A stretch of DNA of 18,508 nucleotides from Chloroflexota bacterium (GTDB lineage: Bacteria > Chloroflexota > Anaerolineae > Anaerolineales > UBA4823), in NCBI GenBank assembly GCA_030636125.1, contig DAOVXM010000009.1:1-18508 (forward strand), in the 5' to 3' direction. The notes below the pieces were generated by a model. That model searched no databases. It saw nothing but the letters and a program-made list of their open reading frames with translations, and was not told where the DNA came from. Below are positions 7,827-15,343 of the stretch, piece by piece (the first letter of the stretch is position 1; the number at the start of each line of letters is the position of its first letter). Made by a program: the position numbers and the translations under genes.

Positions 7827-8540
7827 ATGGCAATGCTTGAAGTCAACGACATCCACGCCTACTATGGTAATATCCACGCCCTAAAAGGTGTCTCCCTGAC
7901 CGTCGAAGAAGGAGAAATCGTTTCGTTGATCGGGGCCAATGGGGCTGGAAAAACCACCACCTTACGATCCATCAGCGGATTGATGCCTCCTCGCCAGGGA
8001 ACCATCACCCTGGAAGGGGAAGACCTTTCTCCATATAAAGCGCATGAAATTGTTTATAAAGATGTATCCATGGTGCCAGAAGGACGCGGCATCTTCGCCA
8101 GGTTAACCGTGTCAGAAAACCTGGATATGGGCGCCTTTTCACGGCAGGATAAAGATGCAATCAGCCAGGATCTGGAGCGTGTCTTCACCTTATTTCCCAG
8201 GCTGAAAGAGCGCCGTACGCAGGTTGCGGGGACTCTATCCGGAGGTGAACAGCAAATGCTGGCTACCGGTCGGGCCCTGATGGCGCATCCCCGTCTGCTC
8301 TTGATGGATGAGCCATCTATGGGATTAGCCCCGGTTCTGGTAGAAGATATTTTCGATACCATCCTGGAGATCAACAAAGAAGGCACCACCATTCTGCTGG
8401 TAGAGCAGAATGCTACCATGGCTTTATCTGTTTCAAATCGTGGTTATGTTTTACAGACTGGTGAGATCGTATTGCACGACACTGCAGACAACCTCCGTGA
8501 AAACGAGATGGTGCAAAAGGCTTACCTGGGAATCGAGTAG
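7827..8540 (+). CDS. livF: Branched-chain amino acid type ABC transporter ATP-binding protein, LivF-like
   Basis: This is the second ATPase of the importer. The 237 residues match LivF length. Walker A GANGAGKTT is at 36-44, the LivF-specific SMVPEGRGIFARLTVSENL segment at 81-99, the ABC signature LSGGEQQM at 137-144 and Walker B LLLMDEP at 157-163. The H-loop position reads LLVEQNA, as is normal in LivF. The start at 7827 follows an AAAGAGAGA purine stretch. It is the last gene of the transporter group and is followed by two terminator-like hairpins. Confidence 0.95.
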   Translation: MAMLEVNDIHAYYGNIHALKGVSLTVEEGEIVSLIGANGAGKTTTLRSISGLMPPRQGTITLEGEDLSPYKAHEIVYKDVSMVPEGRGIFARLTVSENLDMGAFSRQDKDAISQDLERVFTLFPRLKERRTQVAGTLSGGEQQMLATGRALMAHPRLLLMDEPSMGLAPVLVEDIFDTILEINKEGTTILLVEQNATMALSVSNRGYVLQTGEIVLHDTADNLRENEMVQKAYLGIE

Positions 8541-8560
8541 GCTCAGGAATCAAATTTTAT

Positions 8561-8600
8561 AAGAGCGCAGGTGTGTCAGCTCGCGAGCCTGTGCTCTTTT
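8561..8600 (+). terminator. Intrinsic terminator after livF
   Basis: AAGAGCGCAGG (8561-8571) pairs with CCTGTGCTCTT (8588-8598) in an 11-bp stem with one G-T wobble, with TTTTGTT following. It lies 20 bases after the livF stop codon and is the likely end of the importer transcript. Confidence 0.75.
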
Positions 8601-8636
8601 GTTACCTAAAATATCTCAGGACATATCCAAAAATTT

Positions 8637-8676
8637 GGTGTGCGCGGGTGCGTACACCCTCACACACCTGTTTTTT
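8637..8676 (+). terminator. Second terminator-like hairpin, just before the oxidase gene
   Basis: GGTGTG (8637-8642) pairs with CACACC (8663-8668), with an inner GGGTG-CGTA-CACCC hairpin (8646-8659), then TGTTTTTT to 8676. Only about 29 bases separate the T-run from the ATG at 8706, so this element either ends leftover transporter transcripts or acts as an attenuator for the oxidase genes. Confidence 0.65.
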
Positions 8677-8705
8677 AGTATTCTCCTTAGACGCAGGAGG
8701 TTACC

Positions 8706-9884
8706 ATGAAAAAAAGCAGCGATGTCATCGTTATCGGGGGAGGAATCAACGGGGTGAGTATAGCTTATCACCTGGCAAAACGCGGCGCAAGCGTTACCCT
8801 TCTTGAAAAAAACTTCATTGGAGGCGGCCCTTCAGGGCTCTCCAGCGCCATTGTTCGGCAGCATTACTCCAACCCTGTGACAGTTCGTATGGCGCTTGAA
8901 TCCTTACGCACCTGGCAAAACTTCTCCGACGTGGTGGGGGGCGAAGCTGTCTTCACCCAAACCGGCTTCCTGATTGGTGTGCGCCCCAAGGATGTAACCG
9001 GCTTACAAGCCAATATTGCCATGCAGCGATCACTGGGCATTGATACTATTTTTGTGACACCACAAGAACTGCAAGACTTGGAGCCGCAATCAGACATCTC
9101 CGGTCTGGGAGGCGCGGCCTATGAACCCGAAAGTGGTTACTGCGATCCGGTAGGTGCGGTGACAGGCTTTGCTAAGGCAGGAGAAAGCTTGGGTACCAAG
9201 GTGCGATCAGGTGTCAAGGTGACCGGCTTAAAAGTTGAGAAAAAGAGAATTGTAGGTGTGGAAACAGATCATGGTCACCTATCGGCTGGGGCGGTGGTAG
9301 TTGCGGCTGGTCCATGGAGCAAATTTTTATTGCATAAAATCGGAGTAGAGCTGCCCATCGTCACCGCTCGTGTGAAAGTCGCTCTTTATAAACGCCCGCA
9401 GGATTTCGATCGTCACCGCATTTGGGCAGATCTCATCTCCCAAGTCTACTGGCGTCCGGAGACCGGCGGTTTGACCCTGGTCGGATCAATTTCGCCGGAA
9501 GAAGAAACACATGACACAGTAGCTGATCCAGATAACTTTAATGAGAAAGTATCTCTAGAGACCATATCAAGCTTCGCAGAACGAGTCGCCCATCGTTATC
9601 CCGCCATGGAGCGCAGCCATTTAGCCAGCAGTTACGCCTCTCTTTATGACATGACACCTGATTGGCATCACATATTGGACGCCATCCCCACAGTAGAAGG
9701 TTTATATCTTTGCGCTGGTAGCAGCGGCCATGGTTTCAAACTAGCTCCATCTGTCGGGGCAATGATGGCTCGATTTGTCTTGGATGGCAAAGGACCTGAA
9801 GATGATATTAACCTGTTCTCCTGGGATCGTTTCGCCAGCGATAAACTGGTGCGAAGCCAATATCAGTACAGCATCCTTGCATAA
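8706..9884 (+). CDS. FAD-dependent oxidoreductase, DAO family (sarcosine oxidase beta-like)
   Basis: This is a soluble flavoprotein of the D-amino acid oxidase/sarcosine oxidase superfamily (DAO, Pfam PF01266), whose members oxidise C-N bonds of amino acids or N-methylated amines. The 392 residues begin with a Rossmann ADP-binding strand and GGGINGVS at 11-18, with the acidic LLEK end of the second strand at 32-35. The segment IVRQHYSNPVTVRMA follows near 49-63, and a C-terminal FAD-contacting motif CAGSSGHGF lies at 336-344. It is closest in style to the beta subunit of heterotetrameric sarcosine oxidase. However, no alpha, gamma or delta subunit gene is nearby, so it probably acts alone or with its neighbour. 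The ribosome binding site AGGAGG is excellent. The substrate is unknown; the importer upstream suggests a transported amino acid derivative. Confidence 0.88.
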   Translation: MKKSSDVIVIGGGINGVSIAYHLAKRGASVTLLEKNFIGGGPSGLSSAIVRQHYSNPVTVRMALESLRTWQNFSDVVGGEAVFTQTGFLIGVRPKDVTGLQANIAMQRSLGIDTIFVTPQELQDLEPQSDISGLGGAAYEPESGYCDPVGAVTGFAKAGESLGTKVRSGVKVTGLKVEKKRIVGVETDHGHLSAGAVVVAAGPWSKFLLHKIGVELPIVTARVKVALYKRPQDFDRHRIWADLISQVYWRPETGGLTLVGSISPEEETHDTVADPDNFNEKVSLETISSFAERVAHRYPAMERSHLASSYASLYDMTPDWHHILDAIPTVEGLYLCAGSSGHGFKLAPSVGAMMARFVLDGKGPEDDINLFSWDRFASDKLVRSQYQYSILA

Positions 9885-9919
9885 GAAAAGCTTGTACATC
9901 GATTAATAGAAAGTGCGAT

Positions 9920-11074
9920 ATGTCCTTTCCAAAATCAGCCGAAATAATCATTATCGGTGGTGGTGTGATGGGAGCCAGCATTGCCTACCACCTGGCAACG
10001 CGCGGCCAAAAAGACATCCTCCTGCTTGAAAAAGAGGATTTCTTCGGGCAGGGTGCAACCGGACGCTGCGCCGGAGGGGTGCGTTACCAATTTGCCACGC
10101 AGGTCAATATCCGCCTATCGCTGAAGAGCTTGCCTATGCTGGAACGCTTTGAAGCGGAAATCGGGCAAGCTATCGATTTCCGTCGCAGCGGTTATATGTT
10201 TATGCTCACCCGCCCTGAGGATATCCCTATCTTCCAGAACAACCTTAAGCTCCAAAACAGCCTGGGTGTCCAAACCGAGTGGCTGGAGGGAGATGAGATT
10301 CGCCAGCACCTGCCCATGATGCATATCGAAGACGTCTTGGCGGGGTCATTCAACCCAAGCGAGGGCATTGTCGATCCCAACAGCGTGGTGATGGGTTATA
10401 TCAATGCTGCCCAACGCTTGGGAGTCCAGGCACTCAACAGTGTAAACGTCACGGGATTACAAGTTAATGGTGGCAAGATATCCGCGGTTGAGACAAGTGA
10501 GGGAGACATAGCTACCCCTGTTGTCTTCAACGCCGCCGGTCCCTGGGCAGGGCTGGTTGGCCATATGGCCGGAGTGGATATTCCCATCACACCCCTCCGC
10601 CGCCAGATGTTCACCACAACGCCATTACCAGGTATCCCCGCCGACTTTCCTTTCGTAATCGATTTTGCGCAATCGCTGTACTTCCACCGCGAAGGGCTGG
10701 GGTTACTGATCGGCATGTCCAATCCAGACGAGAAACCCGGATTCGATCAGAACTTGGACCCAGTTTGGGAGCTGGTCAACCTGGAAGCCGCCGCTGCCAG
10801 GTTACCTCTGCTTGAAGGCGCCAGCCTGGTATCACATTGGGCTGGTCTGTATGAGGTTACGCCTGATGCACATCCCATTTTCGGTAAGACCGCGCTGGAG
10901 GGCTTTTATGTTTGTGCTGGTTTCTCTGGCCACGGTTTCATGCATGGTCCTGTCGCCGGGAAGCTGCTGGCTGAGGTTCTTCTGGATGGTGAGGCACATA
11001 GCGTTGATGTCTCCATGCTTGATCTCGCCAGATTTGAACAGGGACGGCTCATTCAGGAGTACAATGTTGTCTGA
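9920..11074 (+). CDS. FAD-dependent oxidoreductase, DAO family (second paralogue)
   Basis: A second DAO-family flavoprotein of 384 residues lies 35 bases downstream of the first and shares its layout. The dinucleotide-binding GGGVMGAS is at 13-20, then LLLEK and GATGRCAGGVRYQF. The substrate-domain landmark GIVDPNSVVMGYINAAQRLGV comes mid-protein, and CAGFSGHGFMHGP lies near 332-344. It resembles sarcosine oxidase beta, proline dehydrogenase beta and glycine/D-amino acid oxidase proteins; the family call is secure and the substrate is not. The two copies differ at the active-site-facing segment (RQHYS in the first, VRYQF in the second), which suggests different substrates rather than a recent duplication. 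The ribosome binding site (AGAAAGTG) is poor, so translation may depend on the upstream gene. Confidence 0.87.
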   Translation: MSFPKSAEIIIIGGGVMGASIAYHLATRGQKDILLLEKEDFFGQGATGRCAGGVRYQFATQVNIRLSLKSLPMLERFEAEIGQAIDFRRSGYMFMLTRPEDIPIFQNNLKLQNSLGVQTEWLEGDEIRQHLPMMHIEDVLAGSFNPSEGIVDPNSVVMGYINAAQRLGVQALNSVNVTGLQVNGGKISAVETSEGDIATPVVFNAAGPWAGLVGHMAGVDIPITPLRRQMFTTTPLPGIPADFPFVIDFAQSLYFHREGLGLLIGMSNPDEKPGFDQNLDPVWELVNLEAAAARLPLLEGASLVSHWAGLYEVTPDAHPIFGKTALEGFYVCAGFSGHGFMHGPVAGKLLAEVLLDGEAHSVDVSMLDLARFEQGRLIQEYNVV

Positions 11075-11153
11075 TTATCAGGTGTTACACGGTTGGTGAG
11101 GATAGCTCTTATGATTAGGAATAACCGTTCAGGCAAGAATCCGATATAGGTTT

Positions 11154-11159
11154 TATAAT
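11154..11159 (+). promoter_or_regulatory. Possible -10 box before the CinA-like gene
   Basis: A perfect TATAAT lies 9 bases before the ATG of the CinA-like gene. No good -35 is present at the expected distance (TTCAGG is 20 bases upstream), and a transcript from it would be almost leaderless. It overlaps the region of the GAGG ribosome binding site. It may be chance. Confidence 0.25.
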
Positions 11160-11168
11160 TGAGGCCTT

Positions 11169-12314
11169 ATGCCATCTGCAGAAATTATTACCATTGGAAC
11201 CGAAATCCTGCTGGGTGAAATTGTGGATACCAACGCCCGATTCTTAGCCCGCACCCTGCGCGATGTCGGCATAGATCTATACCGCAAAACAACTGTTGGC
11301 GATAATCCTACTCGCATCGCCCAAGCCATCCAGGGTTCATTACAACAATGTGAAATTGTGATCACAACTGGTGGTCTTGGCCCCACCGTTGATGACCCAA
11401 CTCGCCAGGCAGTCGCCTTAGCGATAGGCGTGGAGAACGAATTTCGGCCCGAGCTTTGGGAGCAAATCCAGGCTCGCTTCCGCAGGTTCAACCGCCAACC
11501 CACTGAGAACAACAAACGCCAGGCTTATATCCCCAAAGGGGCAATCCCGGTTGAGAACCCGGTTGGTACAGCACCTGCCTTTATCGTGGAAGTAGGTGAA
11601 AGTTCCATTATTACCCTGCCCGGGGTCCCTCGCGAGATGAAATATTTAACCAAAAACGCCATCTTGCCCTACTTACGCCAGCGCTATCAACTTACTGGCA
11701 TCATTAAGGCGCGCATTCTCCACACTGCCGGTGCGGGTGAATCACAGATAGATGACTTGATCGGTGATCTGGAAGAACTCAGCAATCCAACCGTCGGTCT
11801 GGCCGCACATTCCGGCCAGGTGGATGTTCGTATCACCGCTAAGGCCGATTCAGAAGCGCATGCCGACTCCTTGATCAAGCCTGTGGAGGATACAGTGCGC
11901 CAGCGCTTAGGCAACTGGGTATATGGTGCAGACCAGGACTCTCTCGAAGAATCTGCTTTATTAAGTGTTAAAAACAAAGGCTGGACCTTGATCGCGATCG
12001 AGGCTGGATTGAATGGGAACTTGGTCCGGCAGTTGGCTGCCGCGCAGGGTCCCTTCTTAGGAGGTGAGGTTCTAACCAGGACCCCTTCACCCGAAGAACT
12101 GCATGACATCACCCAATCTTATTGCCAGACAAGCGGGGCTGACGTTGGTGTAGGAGTGGCCATATACCCTGGCAAGGATGCTCAAGATGTACACCTGGTA
12201 TTGATCACGCCGGAGGGGACCCAGCATTACACCCGTCCATATGGAGGCCCGCCGGGTAACGCACCCCACTGGGCTCTGCATCACAGCCTGGATATGGTCC
12301 GTAATCTATCTTAG
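11169..12314 (+). CDS. CinA-like protein with intact N-terminal MoCF domain and degenerate deamidase domain
   Basis: CinA proteins join an N-terminal MoCF/MoaB-like domain, reported to hydrolyse ADP-ribose and related dinucleotides, to a C-terminal NMN deamidase (PncC) domain used in pyridine nucleotide salvage. Here the N-terminal half is well kept: IGTEILLGEIVDTN at 9-22, TTGGLGPTVDD at 66-76, and LPGVPREM at 150-157. The linking region (AGAGESQIDDLIGDL, near 187-201) is also normal. In the C-terminal part (from about 258) the usual AESCTGG nucleophile motif reads IEAGLNGN at 277-284, with the serine replaced by alanine, and the following strands are poorly conserved. It is therefore unlikely to deamidate NMN. 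At 381 residues it is somewhat short for CinA (about 410-430). The family call is sure; loss of the second activity is inferred. Confidence 0.9.
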   Translation: MPSAEIITIGTEILLGEIVDTNARFLARTLRDVGIDLYRKTTVGDNPTRIAQAIQGSLQQCEIVITTGGLGPTVDDPTRQAVALAIGVENEFRPELWEQIQARFRRFNRQPTENNKRQAYIPKGAIPVENPVGTAPAFIVEVGESSIITLPGVPREMKYLTKNAILPYLRQRYQLTGIIKARILHTAGAGESQIDDLIGDLEELSNPTVGLAAHSGQVDVRITAKADSEAHADSLIKPVEDTVRQRLGNWVYGADQDSLEESALLSVKNKGWTLIAIEAGLNGNLVRQLAAAQGPFLGGEVLTRTPSPEELHDITQSYCQTSGADVGVGVAIYPGKDAQDVHLVLITPEGTQHYTRPYGGPPGNAPHWALHHSLDMVRNLS

Positions 12315-12365
12315 TGTTCCGTCAAATGTGATTATTTAGTAAGAATATATTGTAGCCGGAACACT
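12313..12365 (+). repeat. Perfect 9-bp inverted repeat overlapping the cinA-like stop codon
   Basis: AGTGTTCCG (12313-12321) is exactly complementary to CGGAACACT (12357-12365), separated by 35 AT-rich bases. The left arm includes the last two bases of the stop codon of the CinA-like gene. No T-run follows, so a terminator role is doubtful. Confidence 0.5.
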
Positions 12366-12369
12366 TTAA

Positions 12370-12427
12370 GCTTTGTCAAGGGTATAGTAACCTGGATTTC
12401 GAATGAAACTTTCATCCTTGACAAAGC
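12370..12427 (+). repeat. Perfect 12-bp inverted repeat upstream of the amidohydrolase gene
   Basis: GCTTTGTCAAGG (12370-12381) is exactly complementary to CCTTGACAAAGC (12416-12427), with a 34-base spacer. It starts 5 bases after the preceding 9-bp inverted repeat. The right arm contains a consensus -35 hexamer TTGACA (12418-12423), but I see only a poor -10 (GATTTT) 17 bases on. It could be a paired operator, an RNA hairpin in the leader, or a small non-autonomous repeat. Confidence 0.55.
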
Positions 12428-12482
12428 ACTAGTCCCGATTGATTTTACACACGTTTTTCAACATCTAGAGAAAGGACAGTTA

Positions 12483-14462
12483 GTGACCCAAAAAGTTGAC
12501 ATATTACTCACCAATGCCATCGTCCTGACAATGGACGAAGACCTCAACCAATACGAATCAGGTGCGCTCGCCATCGAGGGCGATACTATCATCGCCGTAG
12601 GACCCGAAGCCCAACTACTGAAAGAGTATACTGCCAGCGAGTCCATCGACTGCGGGGGTAAGGTGTTAATGCCCGGTTTGATTAACGCCCATACACACGT
12701 ACCGATGACATTATTACGCGGATTAGCCGATGATCTTCGCTTGGACGTATGGCTTTTGGGGTACATGATGCCGGTCGAGCGTGAGTTCGTCTCGCCGGAA
12801 TTCGTCCGGCTAGGCACCCAGATCGCCTGTGTAGAGCTGATCAGGAGTGGTGTGACCTGCTTCGCGGATATGTATTATTTCGAAGAAGAAGTAGCGCGCG
12901 CAACTGCAGAAGCCGGGCTGCGGGCGATCTGCTCCCAAACCGTGATGAAGTTCTCCGCTCCGGATGCCCCATTTTTTGAGGAATCGCTGGCCGCGGCGCG
13001 TGATTACATTCAACGCTGGAAGGGACACCCTTTGATTGAACCCTCCGTCGCTCCCCATTCCCCATATACCTGCACTGAAGACATTCTAAGAGCAACTGCT
13101 GAGCTGGCTGTAGAGTTTGACGTTACTCTACATACCCATATAGCGGAAACCGCCCAGGAGGTCGAGAATTCTCGTGATGAACATGGCATGCCCGTAGTTC
13201 CTTACGTCAAGAAACAGAATTTATTCGACGCGAAGGTGCTCGCCGCACACTGTGTTCATGTAGATGAAGGGGAAATTCATACGCTGTCACATCACAACGT
13301 TGGTGTCGCTCATAACCCTTCATCTAACCTCAAGTTAGCCTCGGGTTTTGCCCCTGTCAGCAAGATGATTGAATTAGGAGTGAATGTGGGCATCGGCACG
13401 GATGGTCCTGCCTCCAACAATGACCTGGATATGCTCGAAGAGGTGCGCCTGGCCACATTTGTTGCCAAGGGTTCCAGCGGCGATCCCACTGCTCTACCGG
13501 CCGCGACAGCCCTCAGCATGGCTACCCGTATGGGCGCACAGGCTCTGCATATGGGACACCTGACCGGTTCGTTGGAACCAGGAAAGCGCGCTGATCTGAT
13601 CTTAGTGGACCTCTCCCCCCTGCATAACTCTCCACGTTTTAAACGCGACCCGAACGGCGTCTATGCCCAACTGGTTTATGCTGCAAATTCCAATGATGTC
13701 ACCGATGTTATGGTCAACGGGCAATGGCTGATGCGCTCTCGCCAGTTGACCACTCTGGATGAAAGCGGATTGTTGGCCAAAGCCGAAGACTACGCCCGTC
13801 GCATTGACGCATTTCTTATCGAGCGCGAGCAGTCCGTGCAGTCGAAGCTTATCGCCATAGGTGAAACCACTGAAGTGGAGAGCTTTGAGGTGCAAGCCAA
13901 GGTACGCATCGATGACCCCGATCATGTGCTTGCCTCACTGGAGAAACCCGGATTGGAAATCCTGCGCCACAGGCATTACCACGAGTATGACACCTATTTC
14001 TCGTTCGAAGATCCGAAACAGGGCTACTTGCGCTACCGGGAAGATGAATATATCGATGAAAAGGGAGAGGTCAGCAATGCACGTTACAGGTTAACCCTGA
14101 TAGGTCCAACCAGCGAACGTCATTTCCCCAGCGATGTATTGCTCTCACGCAGTCGCTACATCGCACCTGCGATCCACAGTCTGCGCTTTTACCGCGAATA
14201 CTTCAAACCCAGCGCAGAAACATTCATAGAAAAAGACCGTTTACGCTGGCGGGTGCTATTCCAGGGAACCGAATTTTATATCAACCTCGATCGGGTAGAC
14301 ACCCCCGATTTGGGGACCTTCCTGGAAGTGAAGAGCCGCACTTGGAGTTTACGTGATGCTGAAAATAAGGCTATATTAGGCACAGAACTGATCGAGTTTT
14401 TGGGTGCTTCCCCTGAAGAATCCGAGATACAAGATTATATTGAGATTGTAGAGAAAGAGTAG
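12483..14462 (+). CDS. Amidohydrolase (SAH/methylthioadenosine deaminase-like) fused to a CYTH domain
   Basis: Residues 1 to about 450 form a metal-dependent amidohydrolase of the MtaD/TrzA type. The metal and catalytic set is complete: NAHTH with His70 and His72, His219 and Glu222 in HTHIAET, His256 in AAHCVH, and Asp307 in GTDGPASNN. The PHSPYTC segment is at 191-197. Relatives deaminate S-adenosylhomocysteine, methylthioadenosine, guanine or s-triazines. Residues from about 467 to 655 look like a CYTH (triphosphate tunnel) domain: FEVQAKVRI at 468-476, DTYF at 503-506, LRYRE at 516-520, RLTLIGP at 536-542, the basic EKDRLRW at 583-589, INLDRV at 600-605 and GTFLEVKSRT at 611-620. The usual ExExK reads ExQxK, so its metal site may be altered. 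The GTG start at 12483 has an AAAGGA site. Relatives of the first domain are usually about 400-450 residues. The amidohydrolase call is firm; CYTH is likely; the substrate is unknown. Confidence 0.88.
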   Translation: MTQKVDILLTNAIVLTMDEDLNQYESGALAIEGDTIIAVGPEAQLLKEYTASESIDCGGKVLMPGLINAHTHVPMTLLRGLADDLRLDVWLLGYMMPVEREFVSPEFVRLGTQIACVELIRSGVTCFADMYYFEEEVARATAEAGLRAICSQTVMKFSAPDAPFFEESLAAARDYIQRWKGHPLIEPSVAPHSPYTCTEDILRATAELAVEFDVTLHTHIAETAQEVENSRDEHGMPVVPYVKKQNLFDAKVLAAHCVHVDEGEIHTLSHHNVGVAHNPSSNLKLASGFAPVSKMIELGVNVGIGTDGPASNNDLDMLEEVRLATFVAKGSSGDPTALPAATALSMATRMGAQALHMGHLTGSLEPGKRADLILVDLSPLHNSPRFKRDPNGVYAQLVYAANSNDVTDVMVNGQWLMRSRQLTTLDESGLLAKAEDYARRIDAFLIEREQSVQSKLIAIGETTEVESFEVQAKVRIDDPDHVLASLEKPGLEILRHRHYHEYDTYFSFEDPKQGYLRYREDEYIDEKGEVSNARYRLTLIGPTSERHFPSDVLLSRSRYIAPAIHSLRFYREYFKPSAETFIEKDRLRWRVLFQGTEFYINLDRVDTPDLGTFLEVKSRTWSLRDAENKAILGTELIEFLGASPEESEIQDYIEIVEKE

Positions 14463-14473
14463 CCAGCACAGGC

Positions 14474-15262
14474 ATGGAATCTCCCCTTGAATTCGCCAAT
14501 CAACTCGCCCTGCAGACCGGAGAGCTTTTATTAGATTTCTATCAGAACGATGGCAGGCACGCCAGAACAAAGCTCGACCGTTCAGTGGTCACTGAAGCGG
14601 ATATCGCTGCGGATCGTTTCATTTCCCAATCCATCCAGGAATCTTTTCCGAACGCTATACTTCTCAGCGAAGAATTAAAACCACGCCTGTCCCCTGAGGC
14701 TTCCAGAGCGCTCTGGGTTATTGACCCACTAGATGGCACCACCAATTTTAGCCTGGGCCTGCCCACCTGGGGCGTCTCGATCGCCCGCCTGGTAGATGGA
14801 TGGCCTGAGATCGCTGCCCTGAACTTTCCTCTGCTCGGCGAGGGGTATCAAGCCCAACGCGGCCAGGGTGCTTATCTCAACGGCGAACCCATCCATGTTA
14901 AGCCTCCCATCCCAGACCAACCCGCGGCGTTTTTTTCTTGCTGCAGTCGCACCCATAGAAAATATACCGTCATGGTGCCCTACAAGCCGCGCATCCTCGG
15001 ATCGGCTGCTTATGGCCTGTGCACCGTCGCCCGCGGCATCGCCGTTCTGGGATTTGAAGCCACCCCAAAAATATGGGATATCGCCGCGGCCTGGTTGCTG
15101 GTCACGGAAGCGGGCGGTGTGATTGAAAGCCACGCTGGTGCCAACCCCTTCCCTCTGGTGCCGGGTACAGATTACAGCCAGCGTGATTTCCCTACTTTGG
15201 CAGCTGCTACCCAGGAGCTAGTGTCGCGAGCCCGGAAGCAAATAATTCCGAAAGAGAAGTAA
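14474..15262 (+). CDS. Inositol monophosphatase family protein
   Basis: This is a soluble Mg2+-dependent, lithium-sensitive-type phosphatase (IMPase/FBPase/CysQ superfamily) that removes phosphate from inositol phosphate, histidinol phosphate, 3'-phosphoadenosine 5'-phosphate or similar small molecules. The 262 residues carry the metal-binding signature: an acidic SEE at 65-67, DPLDGTTNF at 84-92 and the second signature WDIAAAWLLVTEAGG at 201-215, all intact. Length is normal for the family. It starts 11 bases after the amidohydrolase-CYTH gene with only a weak ribosome binding site, so the two are probably co-transcribed and perhaps translationally coupled. That pairing suggests nucleotide or metabolite salvage (for example PAP or inositol phosphate), but the substrate cannot be read from sequence. 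A segment rich in Cys/Arg (FFSCCSRTHRK) near 153-163 is somewhat unusual. Confidence 0.9.
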   Translation: MESPLEFANQLALQTGELLLDFYQNDGRHARTKLDRSVVTEADIAADRFISQSIQESFPNAILLSEELKPRLSPEASRALWVIDPLDGTTNFSLGLPTWGVSIARLVDGWPEIAALNFPLLGEGYQAQRGQGAYLNGEPIHVKPPIPDQPAAFFSCCSRTHRKYTVMVPYKPRILGSAAYGLCTVARGIAVLGFEATPKIWDIAAAWLLVTEAGGVIESHAGANPFPLVPGTDYSQRDFPTLAAATQELVSRARKQIIPKEK

Positions 15263-15283
15263 TACCCTTTTACCTTATTTACC

Positions 15284-15308
15284 CTGTATACCTGTATACT
15301 CTGTATAC
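15284..15308 (+). repeat. Three tandem CTGTATAC repeats before the aldo-keto reductase gene
   Basis: CTGTATAC occurs at 15284-15291, 15292-15299 and 15301-15308. Each copy contains the palindrome GTATAC, and two copies are followed by T, giving TATACT hexamers that could serve as -10 boxes (15295-15300 and 15304-15309). No clear -35 is present. The array lies about 35 bases before the ATG of the aldo-keto reductase gene and may be an operator or promoter cluster. Confidence 0.5.
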
Positions 15309-15343
15309 TTAATAATCCTTCCCACAAACAAAAGGAGAGACAC

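Noticed and set aside
12418..12446. TTGACA-N17-GATTTT as a promoter for the amidohydrolase gene
   Set aside because: The -10 matches only three of six positions and the -35 lies in an inverted-repeat arm; too weak to list as a promoter.
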